Below, in pieces: positions 1 through 11,949 of a DNA stretch of 64,000 nucleotides (positions are counted from its first letter, which is position 1; every line of letters begins with the position of its first letter). The notes beneath the pieces were generated by a model that was given only the letters and a program-made list of their open reading frames with translations, did not search any database and was not told where the DNA came from. Both the position numbers and the translations under genes were made by a program. The stretch covers positions 620,001 through 684,000 of the forward strand of contig OZ020311.1 of NCBI GenBank assembly GCA_963971305.1. Direction: 5' to 3'. The DNA comes from Arcuatula senhousia (Eukaryota > Mollusca > Bivalvia > Mytilida > Mytilidae).

Positions 1-418
1 AACATGAAAAAACGCTATTTTTCACCTTTAAGGGGCTGTAACCCCTATAAGGGGTCATCTGACAACTTGGACCAAATGGAGACTTTTGTAGAGCTTTTAA
101 TGCTGAAGCAGTAGGGTGGCATCAGATTTCATCTATCTCTTATACTTTTTGATTTACAAGCCAAAAACAGTAGTCTGACCCCCCTGGTCTATTTTTAGCA
201 ACGGCGGCCATGTTTTTCCACGAATCAAAAATCACCACATCAATTCTGTGGGGGATACCTTAAGGTACCATCAGACCAAATTTGGTTTGAATCTGTTCAG
301 CGGTTTCAGAAGAGAAGAAGTTTGAAGAAAAGTTAACGACGACAACGACGACGACGGACGACGACGACGGACGCCAAGTGATGGCAATAGCTCACATGGC
401 CTTTGGCCAGGTGAGCTA
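1..418 (+). mobile_element. 3' end of a hairpin-terminated non-autonomous element
   Basis: The segment ends with a run of ACG/GACGG triplets (about 335-372) followed by a strong terminal hairpin at 388-418, where TAGCTCAC pairs with GTGAGCTA around TGGCC/GGCCA. The same order (ACG-rich microsatellite, 3' hairpin, A-rich flank) is seen in the complete elements at 30.1 and 33.3 kb. The 5' end lies outside the window. No coding sequence is seen. The Helentron-like (HINE) assignment is inferred from architecture. Confidence 0.55.
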
Positions 419-1870
419 AAAAACTAAAAATTCTTAAAGGGTAGATGACCGCTGTCTGGTCTCTGGTTATTTTTTTAAGCTTTTAGTGTTGTCTATCAAA
501 TGCAGGTTGTGTATCATATTACTTCCACATCTCATTATCCACTAAGCATACTTGTCAATGTTTTCAACAATGTAATATTTTTATTTGTTCCAGATCCAAT
601 TGTCGTCCAGTTTTTACACTCATGGAATCATAACATTTCTTCAACCATCATTGTACATAAGTAGACAGATTTTTCACCCGTTTATAGATCATAACATGAC
701 AAAACACAATGTGATCTAATTAGCAAGGTTTTAGATTGTGTGAAAACTTGACCACCGAATCTAAAAATAGCCTTTAACACATGTCAACTGTCATTAGGCA
801 GGCATTGTATATTGTTTGTCCATTTTCTGGGTCAGATTTGTATAGGTACATATCAGCAAATTTTAAAATATTTTGTAATCTGTTGAGGATCTTGAAATTT
901 TCAACTTGTGAGATGTGCTTCCGTTAACAACTTCTGGGACGCTGTTCTTTACAGGTCCTAATTTTGTTTTGAAACACTTAGTGGAGGGGGGGGGGCAAGT
1001 GCTAAATCCACTTTTGTATTAATCAAATTTTGATCTGTTCAAGTTTTAAGCAATCTGTATTGTTCTTAACCAAACAAAGATATCATGAAACCCACAATTA
1101 TTATTGACAAGGTCAGAACTAAGTCAGGACCACAGCCTTCCTTGTTTTGTCGTTCTTAGACTTTTGGTATTGTTTTTCTTATCCCTGTTTTATTATGTTT
1201 AGTGTTATGCAATTTTGTTGTTACCTTTAAAATTTACTGTACTATAAAATATGACAACAAGGTTTGTTGGGTAATTGAAGTATAACCCCTTAGTGGTCTC
1301 CAAAAAAATTAATTCCCCTCAGCAACATGTGAATATAACCGATGGTTTTCTGTGTCATTTTCGATCAAATTTAAACCATCTGGTTCTTGTTCAGATACAT
1401 TTCTGTTAACAGACAGATGACTAATATTTTTTTTAAATAAAATAGGAATTGGATGTGGGCCTTTATCAGTTTGGAGTGGTGAAAATAATAATTTTAGTCT
1501 TGTCCAAAATAGACGCCACAAATCCGACCAACTATGAAATAATTTGGTGTGGCTTAAGGGGCATGTTTTAAAGGGTCATGCTTTTAAGTCCATATATACA
1601 GCTGTACATAATTGTTCCAATTTTCAGATATGTAGAACTCCAAGACCTATTACATGTTTTAGGTGTGGGTGCATCTGTGTCCCATGGACTTAATATCATT
1701 ATTTTTTATAAATTCCTGTACCAAGTCAGGACCATTGCAATCTTCAGCTGGTCTGGTATGTCTGCCTTATTGTGACTATTATTTTTTGTGTCTAGTTTTA
1801 TGGATTGATCATTCCAGTTTTCTAATTCTGTATTCCCTTTATTTTGACCTAACATATATAGTGTACATAC
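419..1870. other. Intron 5 of the DGK gene (partial), no exon seen
   Basis: AT-rich sequence downstream of the DGK exon at 2062-1871 on the minus strand. I looked for the expected next exon (first EF hand, YDTDGNG-like) and did not find it, so it should lie beyond the left edge. At 1710-1850 there is a copy of an interspersed repeat (AAGTCAGGACCATTGC core) that recurs at about 2815-2945, and inverted at about 40700-40860 and 44030-44085. Confidence 0.5.
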
Positions 1871-2062
1871 ATTCCAGCTTATCCTCTGGTCTTCCAGCCT
1901 CCAGCAAGGACAGATAGCACACCAGGTCTTTGAGGAACATGTGGCCATTTTTAATGTCATTACTACTGGAGCGATTCCGCACGGCTTTCAGCTCCACAGG
2001 GGATTTCAACAGGGAGGAGTTGGACTGGCGAACCCATGGATCTAAGGAGTCTATAGAATGAC
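1871..2062 (-). CDS. DGK: Diacylglycerol kinase (class I), exon 5
   Basis: The minus strand has acceptor TTTTTTTTCAG before 2062 and donor GAAT|GTATGT after 1871. The 192-bp exon is phase 1 to phase 1. It contains FLKDLVCYLSLLEAGRPEDK, the signature at the end of the recoverin-homology region of class I DGKs (vertebrate DGKA/B/G, fly Dgk), just before the EF hands. The last codon is split as GAA T|, which predicts a Phe-starting next exon as in the family (EFMF). DGK phosphorylates diacylglycerol to phosphatidic acid at membranes; class I enzymes are calcium regulated. The first two bases complete a Gly codon with the single G left by exon 4, giving N-G-H-S across the junction. Confidence 0.9.
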
Positions 2063-2759
2063 CTGAAAAAAAAGGAATCAATGCTATAAAATTTTAACAA
2101 CTAAAAAAACAGACCATTCTTGGAAAAAGTTTTTTTTTTTTACAATTGATCATTTACTTCAGCTCTATTCAATGTATAGACATGCTCAATATCCAAACTG
2201 GTGCAAAATTTTCACAAGAAAATGTCTTCTAAGTAACTTATAGCCTGCTTAGCTAATATTTGTTAGAATTGCAATAATTGGCTGCATTCTGAGAAAACCT
2301 GATTTTTTATGGACAGATAGACAAAAAAACCCACAACTTGCAGTACTGGTGGGGAAAATTTGCAACTTAATAATCTCTTTTAAACCTTATAATGGTGACA
2401 TTTACTAAGTACATCGACTTTGTCAAGTTCATAAATAACGCCCCATAAATATCAGGTAACAGTAAGAAATGACAGTTATACAGTTTTAACCATCATGACC
2501 TATTCATGGGACCAATTAATATTTCTCTTGTGTGATACTTAAAATCAAATACATCACACCAAAACCTAATACTATAGAATAATGGTATAAAAGCAGTCTT
2601 TTAGTGTTTTTATATTCTGACTGCTTTTTCATGTTGTTGTATTTTGTTTTTAACTGGTATCTGGTTTTGCCTATCATTTTTGGACTTTAGACATTTGAAT
2701 GGCCCATTGTAATCAGTATTTCAATTACTTCTTCCTAAGACCCTAAGATAGCAATATAA

Positions 2760-2945
2760 GAGGGAGGTTTGGCGCCATAAAACCTGGTTTAACCCACCAC
2801 ATTTCGTTTGAAATGCCTGTACCAAGTCAGGACCATTGCGATCCACCAATTCTCCGGTATGACTGATTTGTTTTTGTCATTTTCTCTGGACAATGAGATT
2901 GATCATTCAAGTTTGGTAGTTTTGTTATTTCCTTTATTTATTAAC
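2760..2945 (+). repeat. Interspersed repeat (AAGTCAGGACCATTGCG family)
   Basis: Matches the reverse complement of about 40695-40865, including the CCATAAAACCTGGTTTAACC stretch and the AAGTCAGGACCATTGCGATC core. Related pieces occur at 1710-1850 and, inverted, at 44030-44085. No open frame or terminal structure is visible. Probably a short interspersed or MITE-type family. Confidence 0.6.
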
Positions 2946-3038
2946 AAATAATTGTAAATCTAATTAGTAAATTTTAAAATTATTAAAACAGGAAGTATAC
3001 AAAATATAAGCATAAAAAATTAAGTCAAAGTCAAAAAT

Positions 3039-3273
3039 GGCCGGATTTCGTTTACCAAGAAGTAGGTGAGGGACAGGCCTGAAATCGAATCCCAAGTTAT
3101 GGGACCCCACCCTGATGCTGTATACCAATATTTATATCAAGTGGCTGTGATTAGTAGTTGCTGAAAAAATTGTAAGGAAAATTTCTTCCCTGCCCACCCG
3201 TGACCACCCACCCACCGCCAGCCCGACATTCACCATTTTTTAACCTGGATTTTTCACTCAGTGAAATTTGGCT
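3039..3273 (+). mobile_element. GGCCGGATTT-family hairpin element, copy 1
   Basis: Starts GGCCGGATTT and ends in a diverged inverted copy (AAATTTGGCT) within a hairpin around TTTCACTCAGTGAAA. The interior (CTGAAATCGAATCCCA, GATGCTGTATACCAA) recurs at 7632-7838, 9238-9425, about 24950-25150 and, as tandem units, at 56184-56642. Non-coding. Confidence 0.6.
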
Positions 3274-3322
3274 AAAAATTTCAACATAACTTCTAGTATA
3301 TTTGCAATAGTCAATTTTACTG

Positions 3323-3591
3323 AATGATACAGCAACACTTTGAACTTACCATAAAAATGGCTACGTACTAATGACAGAGGTTAATGATACAGCAACACTT
3401 TGAACTTACCATAGAAATGGCTATGAACTAGTGACAGAGGTTAATGATACAGCAACACTTTGAACTTATCATAGAAATGGCTATGTACTAATGACAGAGG
3501 TTAATGATACACCATAGAACTGGCTACATACTAATGATACAGCAACTTTTTGAACTTACCATAGAAATGGCTACGTACTAGAGCCAGAGGT
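3323..3591 (+). repeat. 60-bp tandem repeat, about four units
   Basis: Three consecutive units with exact 60-bp spacing (GATACAGCAACACTTTGAAC recurring one line apart), followed by a shortened and a rearranged unit. Not coding; intronic with respect to DGK. Confidence 0.85.
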
Positions 3592-4684
3592 CTTTTATTA
3601 GGTGATGAAGTTGCAGTTGCCATTATTGAATTTCAATATCAAAATGTAATACTTAAAGGTTTTTAATTTTTTTCAGAAATTCTTCTGCTGTGCTACACAT
3701 CTGCATTAAGCTTTTTGTGCAAAATCCAGCTTTTCCATGCATCCAAGTATCATCAGAAAATTGTTAGTTTAAACAATAATAAAATATATCCAAATTTCCA
3801 AATACTCAATTTGAAATTCCAAAATACCAATGGGAATTTCAAAAATACCAACGATACAGGCAAATTATGGAAGTTCACTGTTCTTAAAGCCTCTGCAGTC
3901 ACTACAAGGAAATCGAATGTTATGCGTTTCAAATATCAAACTTGTCCACAAGCAAAGCACAGCATACTTATTAATGTCATCAAAGATATATTTCTTAGGT
4001 AAAATACAATATCATAATACTTTAGATATTCAATTACAAGGAACGAGACAAAAAAATAATCGTCAATAAATATTGATAAATCTGACAGAACGTCCCAGGA
4101 TGATGAAAACCAGACGTGTCGTTCTAAATTTATCCTCCCACAAGTTACAGCTTAAAAGGCTCAGATTTTACCCGATTGCAAAAAGATAAGCACATCACTT
4201 TTCAAAGTAATATCCTTACGTTGGCTTTTATGGTGAATTATACCCTATAAAATTCAGCCTAACATTACAATCCAGGGAATACAACATGTACAAGGTATAG
4301 ATTTATCCACCCACATAAACTTCGAGGGAAAAACCTTCATTATCTAATGCTCTTCTAAAAAAGATCCATTTCTGCTTAATCAACTAATACCATTAACAAC
4401 ATATCTTAGAATATCAATCCAATTCAATGCTCTGCCACTCTGATTCCAGATTTGAGGCTCTCGCAGGGTCAAATACAACCTCAGTCATCGCCAAAGTTCA
4501 AAATTTCTGACTGTCCCTGACTCATCAGATAATTTGAAACATTTCTTTTGACTAATTCCTGCATGACCTTCATCCTATTTATTTATTTTATCCCAAATTT
4601 TGCCTGACTTTGGTCCTATGGTGCTAAATGAACTGCCTGAGTGAAAAAGGAATTTCTGACTTCATGAAAACTGCAACCTGTGAC

Positions 4685-5076
4685 TTAAGGATGGTCACTC
4701 CTGAACTTTTTTATATCAAAGATTTTATGATATGTGGTGGAAATGATAGATAATTGTTTACCTAATCAAATAGCAAAAAGAAAATGATAGGTCCGTGTGC
4801 TCGTTTTTGAGATAAATGACTTCAAAAATTTGGCGGGAAATCAGACTCCTCTAGATTTTACTTTAACATTGTGACGTTTTTGGCCTTAAAAACCCTGAAG
4901 TTGTATCAAGAATTTCAAAATATTTCATACAGTTGGTTGTTAAGGTCTATTTAATCAGAAAATATCATAAAAAGTAGGGGTCAGTGTGCCAAAAAATTCT
5001 TCGATATTTAAAGGCAGTCTAGAGGAGTTCCGAAATCAGACTGAAATCCTGAAACATGAACAGTGACCATCCTTAA
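4685..5076. mobile_element. TTAA-flanked MITE
   Basis: TTAAGGATGGTCACT at 4685-4699 is repeated inverted as AGTGACCATCCTTAA at 5062-5076. The 11-bp inverted termini are flanked on both sides by TTAA, the target duplication of piggyBac and Kolobok transposons. The 384-bp body has no long frame. Non-autonomous element; the superfamily is inferred from the TTAA only. Confidence 0.75.
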
Positions 5077-6973
5077 CAGCTTTTAAGGGACAACTTCTGA
5101 CCTCTCTTTATTTTAAAACAACCTGTCTTGTAAAATTCATTGTATAAGATCACAACCTCATAAAAAATATGCTTTAAAATTGACCATAATGTGTTTTAGA
5201 AGCATCCTTACCCTTAGGAGCCCCAGTTTGGAAGAGGGGGTGGACAGGCGGCAGGAGAACAGGAGTAGAATGGACGAGAACCAAGCCAGGAATAAAACTT
5301 ATACCATTAATGACATATATTGACATACAATATACAAAGTCACAGAGTTGCTTTTAAAAACATTTTTATTAGGTAGTTTATAAGGCATATTTCTATTAAC
5401 ATCGCAGGTGGTTTTCAAAGAATTTTCAAGTAAGGTCATTTTAAACAAAATGAAGGTAAGTCATTGCCCCTAAAAAGTCTTCAGGCTGTAACTTTTGACC
5501 ATGCAGAAGCCACACATGCTTTTCTGATTTGCTAATATATTAAAATTAAAAACAAAAGAATATGGAACAAGTGCCAGTTTAGCTATCAGTTTAGGGTTTT
5601 GACAAGTTTTCCCTTTCCCTTGGTTGTTTCATTCAAGGTCAGGTGGTCAAAATGATTTACAAATGCAATTTGAGGACTTTATAGTCCTTTTTACAACATT
5701 TTGCTTAAGATGATTATTTGAACCCCAGTACCTGCATTTATCCTATCTCTATCATAACTTTTCTCTTGACATTTAACTTAGCTGCCCTAAAATACTTCTA
5801 ATATTAATAATGGTTGGATCCATCATCTAGTTATAGCATTAAAAAGCCAACAAATGTCAATTTTACCAGGAATTATGGCCCAATCATTATCACATATTAT
5901 CACCAATTGACAGTAAATCATTAACATTTGTCTAACTATGACCAGATATTGGCCAGATTGTAAAACCTGCTCTGAAGAATAGACATGGATTCAAGAAATG
6001 GAATTTTGTGCAGAATATTACAATTGACAGTAAATTATATTCATTCAACATCCAACATTTAAAGTTTATGTATGTAAGACCAGGACCAATTCAATTCTTT
6101 AATCCATGTATTACTATGGACCTTTTCATTTAACAAATAGGAAACACCAGGGTAGGAAATTCACTGAAAAAGTAACCAGCCCTGAATTGAAATTCTACCT
6201 GTTTTTACTATATAGCCAGTCAAATTTTCATGAATTTCAATCCTGTCTAAAAGTTACCAGTCTATGGCTGGCGGGCAGGCTGTTATTTCAACTCTGGAAC
6301 CACATTTTACAACACACAGTTTTACAAGAGACATAAGTTTGACATGCATGCTATAAGCATATGTATCAAGCTTCATAACCTTAAGATGACAAAATCCCAG
6401 ATCAATTCTACTTTTACTCAATAAAATCTCATTAAATGAGCTCAGGAGGTGTTTTACCATTCCATATATGAGAGACAAATCAAATTGAGTCTGTAAGTAG
6501 TGCATGCTCATTACAGGGTTCCCACCCTTTTTTCTTTCCAAAAATTCATGACTTTTCCATGACTTTTCAACGATGTTTTAACCATTTTCCATGACCCATT
6601 TCTAACAATTATCATAGCGGTTTTAGTATAAATCTAATTATGTGTATTTTTACTCTTCGTTTAAAAAAAATTGCTATTAAAAATTCATTTCTATAACTTA
6701 TCTATTACTTAAATGTAGTCTTAATAGAAATCTGATCCATCTTGTTTATTGTCATGCATATCTTGTCAGAAATTCCATGACTTTTGCCTGAATTTACTTA
6801 TTCCATGACTTTTCAAGGCCTGGAATTAAAATTATCAAATTCCATGTACACTTGAAAATGAATTCCATGCTATGAGACCAAATGATAATGTAAGATACCA
6901 AATATCAGGACTCTGTGATTGAACTTCAGCTGAGAAAACTGTTGAGAAAATATTCTTCTGCACCCACACTGCC
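5077..6973. other. Intronic DNA, no gene seen
   Basis: AT-rich sequence in DGK intron 4. A GC-richer patch at 5212-5290 looks weakly exon-like on the minus strand but lacks a phase-matching acceptor (see rejected). Short internal repetition of CCATGACTTTT-type motifs at 6540-6850. Nothing else supported. Confidence 0.4.
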
Positions 6974-7169
6974 CAGGGGCGGATCCAGAAATTTTCGAAA
7001 GAGGGGGTTCCACATACTGGGTTCTGTGGGCCAAAGAGGGGGGGGGAGGGGGGGGGGGTGTTCCAGACCAATTTTCAATTTTGCTGAAAATCTACATAAA
7101 TTTTTTTTTAAATCGGAGGAAAGGGGGGATTCCGACCCCTGGAACCCCCCCCCCTTGGATCCGCCACTG
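6974..7169. mobile_element. MITE with CAG(T/G)GGCGGATCCA termini
   Basis: Inverted 14-bp termini at 6974-6987 and 7156-7169 with one mismatch, flanked by the 5-bp direct repeat CTGCC (6969-6973 and 7170-7174). The interior is G-rich then C-rich and could fold back. A second member of the family is at 48006-48160. Confidence 0.8.
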
Positions 7170-7631
7170 CTGCCCAACATCTAATTTAATAACCCTTGAA
7201 TTTTACTTTATGAAATCTGGCCAAGAATACATTGTATTTAAAAGTTATCTAATTTCCTTCTTCAAACACAAATTGAAGGAAAGTCACATGTTCACAAATC
7301 TATCCATATAAAATAAAAGATAAATATAAAGTTTCATTATAAAACTAGATTAGATGATTTTTATTTTTCCACTAACACAGGATGAAAAAAGTCACATGTA
7401 TAAGCTCATCCCTATTATATACATGTAAATTACAAATGATCTTTTGTATTTATACGACTAAAATCATCATTAAGTAGATAAATTCTGACCAGATCAGGGC
7501 TTTATTGTACAAAAAATACAGATAATGTAGGATTATAACATGTATTTGTATTCCATAAACGTCAAAATCTGACCAAGAACAACAAGCTAAGATAAAGGGG
7601 TTGATAAATATAGGAAAATGAAGACAGAAAT

Positions 7632-7838
7632 GGCCAGATTTTGTTAAACAGGAAGTAGATGAGCAATAGAACTGAAATCGAATCCCACTGTTACCCCACC
7701 CTGATGCTGTATACCAAATATCAAATGGCTGTGATAAGTAGTTGCTGAAAAAACTGTTAGGAAAGTTTTTTCCCCGCCTGCCCGCCTGCCCGACATTCAC
7801 CATATTATAACCCAGATTTTCACTAGTGGTATCCGGCC
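7632..7838 (+). mobile_element. GGCCGGATTT-family hairpin element, copy 2
   Basis: Begins GGCCAGATTT and ends ATCCGGCC, the latter inside a hairpin around TTCACTAGTGGTA. Shares with the other copies the ATCGAATCCCA and GTTGCTGAAAAAACTGT blocks and a CCCGCC-rich stretch before the terminus. Single interior unit. Confidence 0.65.
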
Positions 7839-8631
7839 AAAAATACTCCTAAATTTTATATTAAACAGAAATATGGTAGCAGGAAATAACTTCAAAAGTA
7901 CTTGGTAGATACAGATTGGTGTGCAGGTGCTCTGCACCCTCCTGTTTGATGGGAAACTAGGGCAAGAATGCACATAAAGGATGTCCAAGATCAGGACAAT
8001 AACTTTTTCAAAATTTCCTTGTTATATGCACTACTAGATGGAGTTTTGGCTTGTCATACCAATTTTCATATTCTGTTGAGTAGTTTCAGGGAAGCTGAAA
8101 GAAAAACTGAGGCAGACAGATAAACATCATTAAAACAGTACGTCCCCCAATAACTCAACTGACTACCATTCAAGGAATACTGGCAGAAAAGGAATCCAGG
8201 GCTGGCTATAATTTTCTAAAAAATTCTAACCTTAACACAGTTAAATATCCCAATGTTAGACAGAATTTTTAAGACTGGACCAATAAAATTTGTTCTCTTT
8301 AACTTTTATAAACGAAACAAAAATAATTGATTAAACACCCTCTAACCAACTCTGTAACATTGCATGCTGACATTAAAAATGCAGGGGCGTCAAATTATTA
8401 GATGTTAAGATATATCTAAATTCAAATATGTAATTACTGCCCATATATTTATAACTTGATATAGATTATTCACACAGCCCTGAGGAGATATGAATAAAAT
8501 ATTAAAAACAACAGCAGAATATCGGCCTTTATACCTTAATGTTAAAATGTTCATTAATCAGTTATGATTAGGATTGCTTTTGTAATATGGTGACCACTTG
8601 TGGCATTAGTTTAAACATATTTATTTATCCT

Positions 8632-8961
8632 GGATTGGGAAACAAGCTTAATGCTTATGTAAATCCCTCTCCAGCTAGCAGTTTGCGAGTGTGGCCTTTG
8701 CAGCGGCCCCCATTGAGCATACTCTTATCGAACTCTACAAAGGGGTCTTTAACATGCATGGGTTATTGCTCTCCACATACACGGGACAACCTTTATTTTG
8801 TCCCTTCCAAAGGACTAGCATCATTCCTTGAGACCATCCTCGCAAATGGTGTCAAGAGAGAGTCGGTAAATTGGTTCATGCAATTTTCACCCTTGACGAG
8901 GATCGAACCACGAACCTTGGTGTTAGAAGCCCGACGTGTTAACCACTACACCACCGGCTCT
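8632..8961 (-). mobile_element. tRNA-derived SINE
   Basis: On the minus strand the head (from 8961) reads like a tRNA: an A box TGGTGTAGTGG and a B box GGTTCGATCC about 40 bp apart, consistent with an RNA polymerase III promoter. The body contains CATGCATGTTAAAGACCCC, a conserved-core type sequence of tRNA-SINEs, and a tail region (TTTACATAAGCATTAAGC) recurring as a fragment at about 35865-36000. A 145-codon frame over this segment on the plus strand is incidental. Confidence 0.8.
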
Positions 8962-9237
8962 CATACTGTGGCATTGAAGGCTGCTGGATGTTCTCCATTA
9001 GCAGTAATGGTCTTTCATGGATAATTTTAGAACTTAATTTGAATAATGATATTTCTTTCAAGGTTAGGCCAATGCAAGATGGTTAGCAGTGACCACTGAT
9101 CACATCAAATGCTGCTGGATATTTTACATTGTGGTTTTTATATTACTGCCGTGTAGGATGTGTATTGTATACTTATTAAAGATTATATAGTAATCTTTAA
9201 CTTAACAATTCTTAGAAAATGGGTCAAAGACATAAAT

Positions 9238-9425
9238 GGCCGGATTAGGTTTAACAGGAAGTATATGAGCCACAGACCTGAAATCGAATCCCACGTTATG
9301 GGATCCCATGATAATGCTGCTGCATACCAAATATCTAAAGGCTGTGGTTAGAAGTTGCTGAGAAAAACTGTTACGCAAATTTTTTCCTTGCCCGCCAGAC
9401 GACACCCCCCCCCCCTCTAAGCCCA
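9238..9425 (+). mobile_element. GGCCGGATTT-family hairpin element, copy 3 (3' truncated)
   Basis: Starts GGCCGGATT and carries the family interior (GAAATCGAATCCCACGTTAT, CAAATATCTAAAGGCTGTGG). It runs into a poly-C tract and lacks the terminal CCGGATTTTCACTAGTG hairpin. Confidence 0.6.
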
Positions 9426-11949
9426 CCAACTTTGGATTGTAAAATAAATTTAACAAAGTTAGTTTTTTTTTCTCAAGTTTTCAAATTGTCAGCTTGAACA
9501 TAAAGAGAATCTGAGGATAAAAAGGCATAAATCTGAGTTTTTCCAAAATAAAATGGTGGATTTGCATAAAATATAAAATTCTAATGTTCACAACAGATGG
9601 ATTAACAAAGCTCTAACAATTATCATAAAGGGATTCAACCAACTTTTATTACAATTATGTTCAAAATGCACTAGGATTGTGAATTGATACTGAATAATGA
9701 TCATAAAAACAGATTGCTTAACATGACTTCTATAAATAGTAACATTTAATCATGATAGCAAAGATCAATACACAGACATTTCCACAAGACCCTCATTCTG
9801 ATTCTGTTAATTTCTAACCTTTGTCTACCAATGGTGTTTGACTTGTGTAGTTTCTATACAGAACAGATTGGAATAATGCTACGGAGAGACAATAACACTG
9901 ATTAGGGATGTCACCCTAATATAGACTAGAAGAGAGTGTTAATTACAAATATTTACATTAAATAAATCGCCATGTACGATGGTAATAAATCTGCCATTAG
10001 CTCTATATCTTACAATCAATATTGCTAATCTGAATACAGATTGTCATATATAAATAACCATCAGATGCTCCAGTTGATTTCAAATTCAGACAAGAAAAAC
10101 TTTGAGATGCAGGCAGGCAGGGTCATTTTTACAAAAAAAAATATTTACAAGAGCTACCCGAACACTCTACCCAATATTTATTTCAGTGTAATAATAAACA
10201 AAGGTAATAATTAGCACTCATTCTGAGACCAGAGACCTTTCAAAATCTTTTTACAAAAGTCCTAGACTAGCATGCAGTTACATTAGCTTATATTGAGGAC
10301 TTTTTTAATAACGTCTGGTGGACTTTTCACATAGAACTAGTCCTGGACCTTTTGCTCTCATATGTTAATATGAGCCCCTGATTAGAAAACAGACAAAAAG
10401 GGGAATATGAGAATCCTCCAAAAGTATGTTTACTACATCACTGTGAAAATCTAAAGATTGGCACAGTACCTATAATAGTTTTGAAATTAAAGGGATTCAT
10501 TATAATTATGGATGGACAGACAGACAGACTAAGTATAAACTATAGCTAGACCTTCAGCATCCTCCATGCAGGGGTCATTATATGTAATCAAAGAGTTTAT
10601 TGTGTCCATAACATTAAAATTTGTTTCAAAACTAAAGATTTCTTTTTAAAACTCCAATTAAAATACGAAAATATTTCATTCATGTTGCTTTAAATTTCTT
10701 ATACTTTTACAGAAATTCAAAGTAATTAATTGGTAAACAATGTGACCTCATAAATCATCATAACAAAAAGACAATTCCATACCAAATAATTCTTACGTTT
10801 GCTGCCATGACTAAAAACATTGGAGATCAGATTGGTATTAATTTGAGTTCTCCAATTTCATCTCCAATATATGAATATCAGGAAATTGACGGTTAATTTC
10901 GTAGTAAAGTTGTCAGAATTATGACAAGGGAAGGATATAAATGGACAATTCGTTATCTTAAACGGGAGTTCATTCATTTACCAACGATTTGATTCCTTGT
11001 TAACCCTAGTGAATACTGTATCACTTCTGACTTCTGCCGTACCGTATGACGCTTGACGTATCGGAAATCAATACTAGAGCAATCCAGTTTGTTAACAGTA
11101 GTAAAACAAAGGCCTAAGATCCCATAATCCACACCGATTTGGTTACTATTTATAGAAATCTGCGATGACAGTTTGGTTTTGTATTCTGGTCAGTGGAGAT
11201 TATTGAACATTGATATTACAGAGAAATTGTCCACAAAATGTGTTGTTCTACCACAGAATATATATACATGATATATTAGATTGGTTTAATTTCTTGTTAA
11301 GACATTTCTTGAAAACAAATTGTTTCTTCCCTATATAAACTTAATGAAACACTTTGTTGACAAAAAATCTAGCTATTCCTTTTAAATATAGAATATAGAA
11401 TTTCAAAATAAAGAAAACACTTTTAAAAAGAAACCCATTTCTTCCATTAAAAAAAAACCTGTCATCAATTTGACACTGCCATATTTACCAAGATTATCAT
11501 ATGCTTGACTTGGATTATTTAAGAGCATTAGATCTTTGATTTTGCGAAGAATCAAACAGATTTGCAATTGAAATTTAATTTCATTAAATTCCATAAAAGC
11601 ATTTTAAAGCTTCTATCTGGAAACCATTAGTGAACAGACTAACAGACAGACAGAAAGAAACATCACCAAACACACAGAGACTTTAACATAATCATGATTA
11701 TACTGTCCTCTTATTTTATGATTGCTTGAAATCAGCACTATAAAACCTGGTTAAATACCTGATCAAATTCAGGACCATAATTGTCCATTGTGAACTTATT
11801 TCTTTAACACAAAAATGCAACTTGTACATACATTGTACATGTGGTGTTCAAATATTTTATGAATACTAAGATTTGACCTTTTTTAAATGTACATGTATCT
11901 TTTGACCTTTTAAAATGTACAAGTACATGTATCTCTGATTATAACCCAA
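9426..11949. other. Intronic DNA, nothing recognised
   Basis: AT-rich sequence in DGK intron 4 up to the start of the minisatellite. No exon, RNA gene or terminal-repeat element recognised. ACATGTA microsatellite traces at about 11830-11935. Confidence 0.4.

Noticed and set aside
5212..5290. GC-richer minus-strand patch resembling a small DGK exon (ends near AAGG|GTAAGG)
   Set aside because: A phase-1 donor is possible, but no acceptor gives the matching phase, the translation has no DGK similarity, and exons 4 and 5 already join perfectly.
8900..8961. Functional tRNA gene
   Set aside because: The tRNA-like head lacks a clean acceptor stem and continues into a SINE body.
8587..9024. 145-codon plus-strand frame
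   Set aside because: It overlaps a tRNA-derived SINE in antisense.
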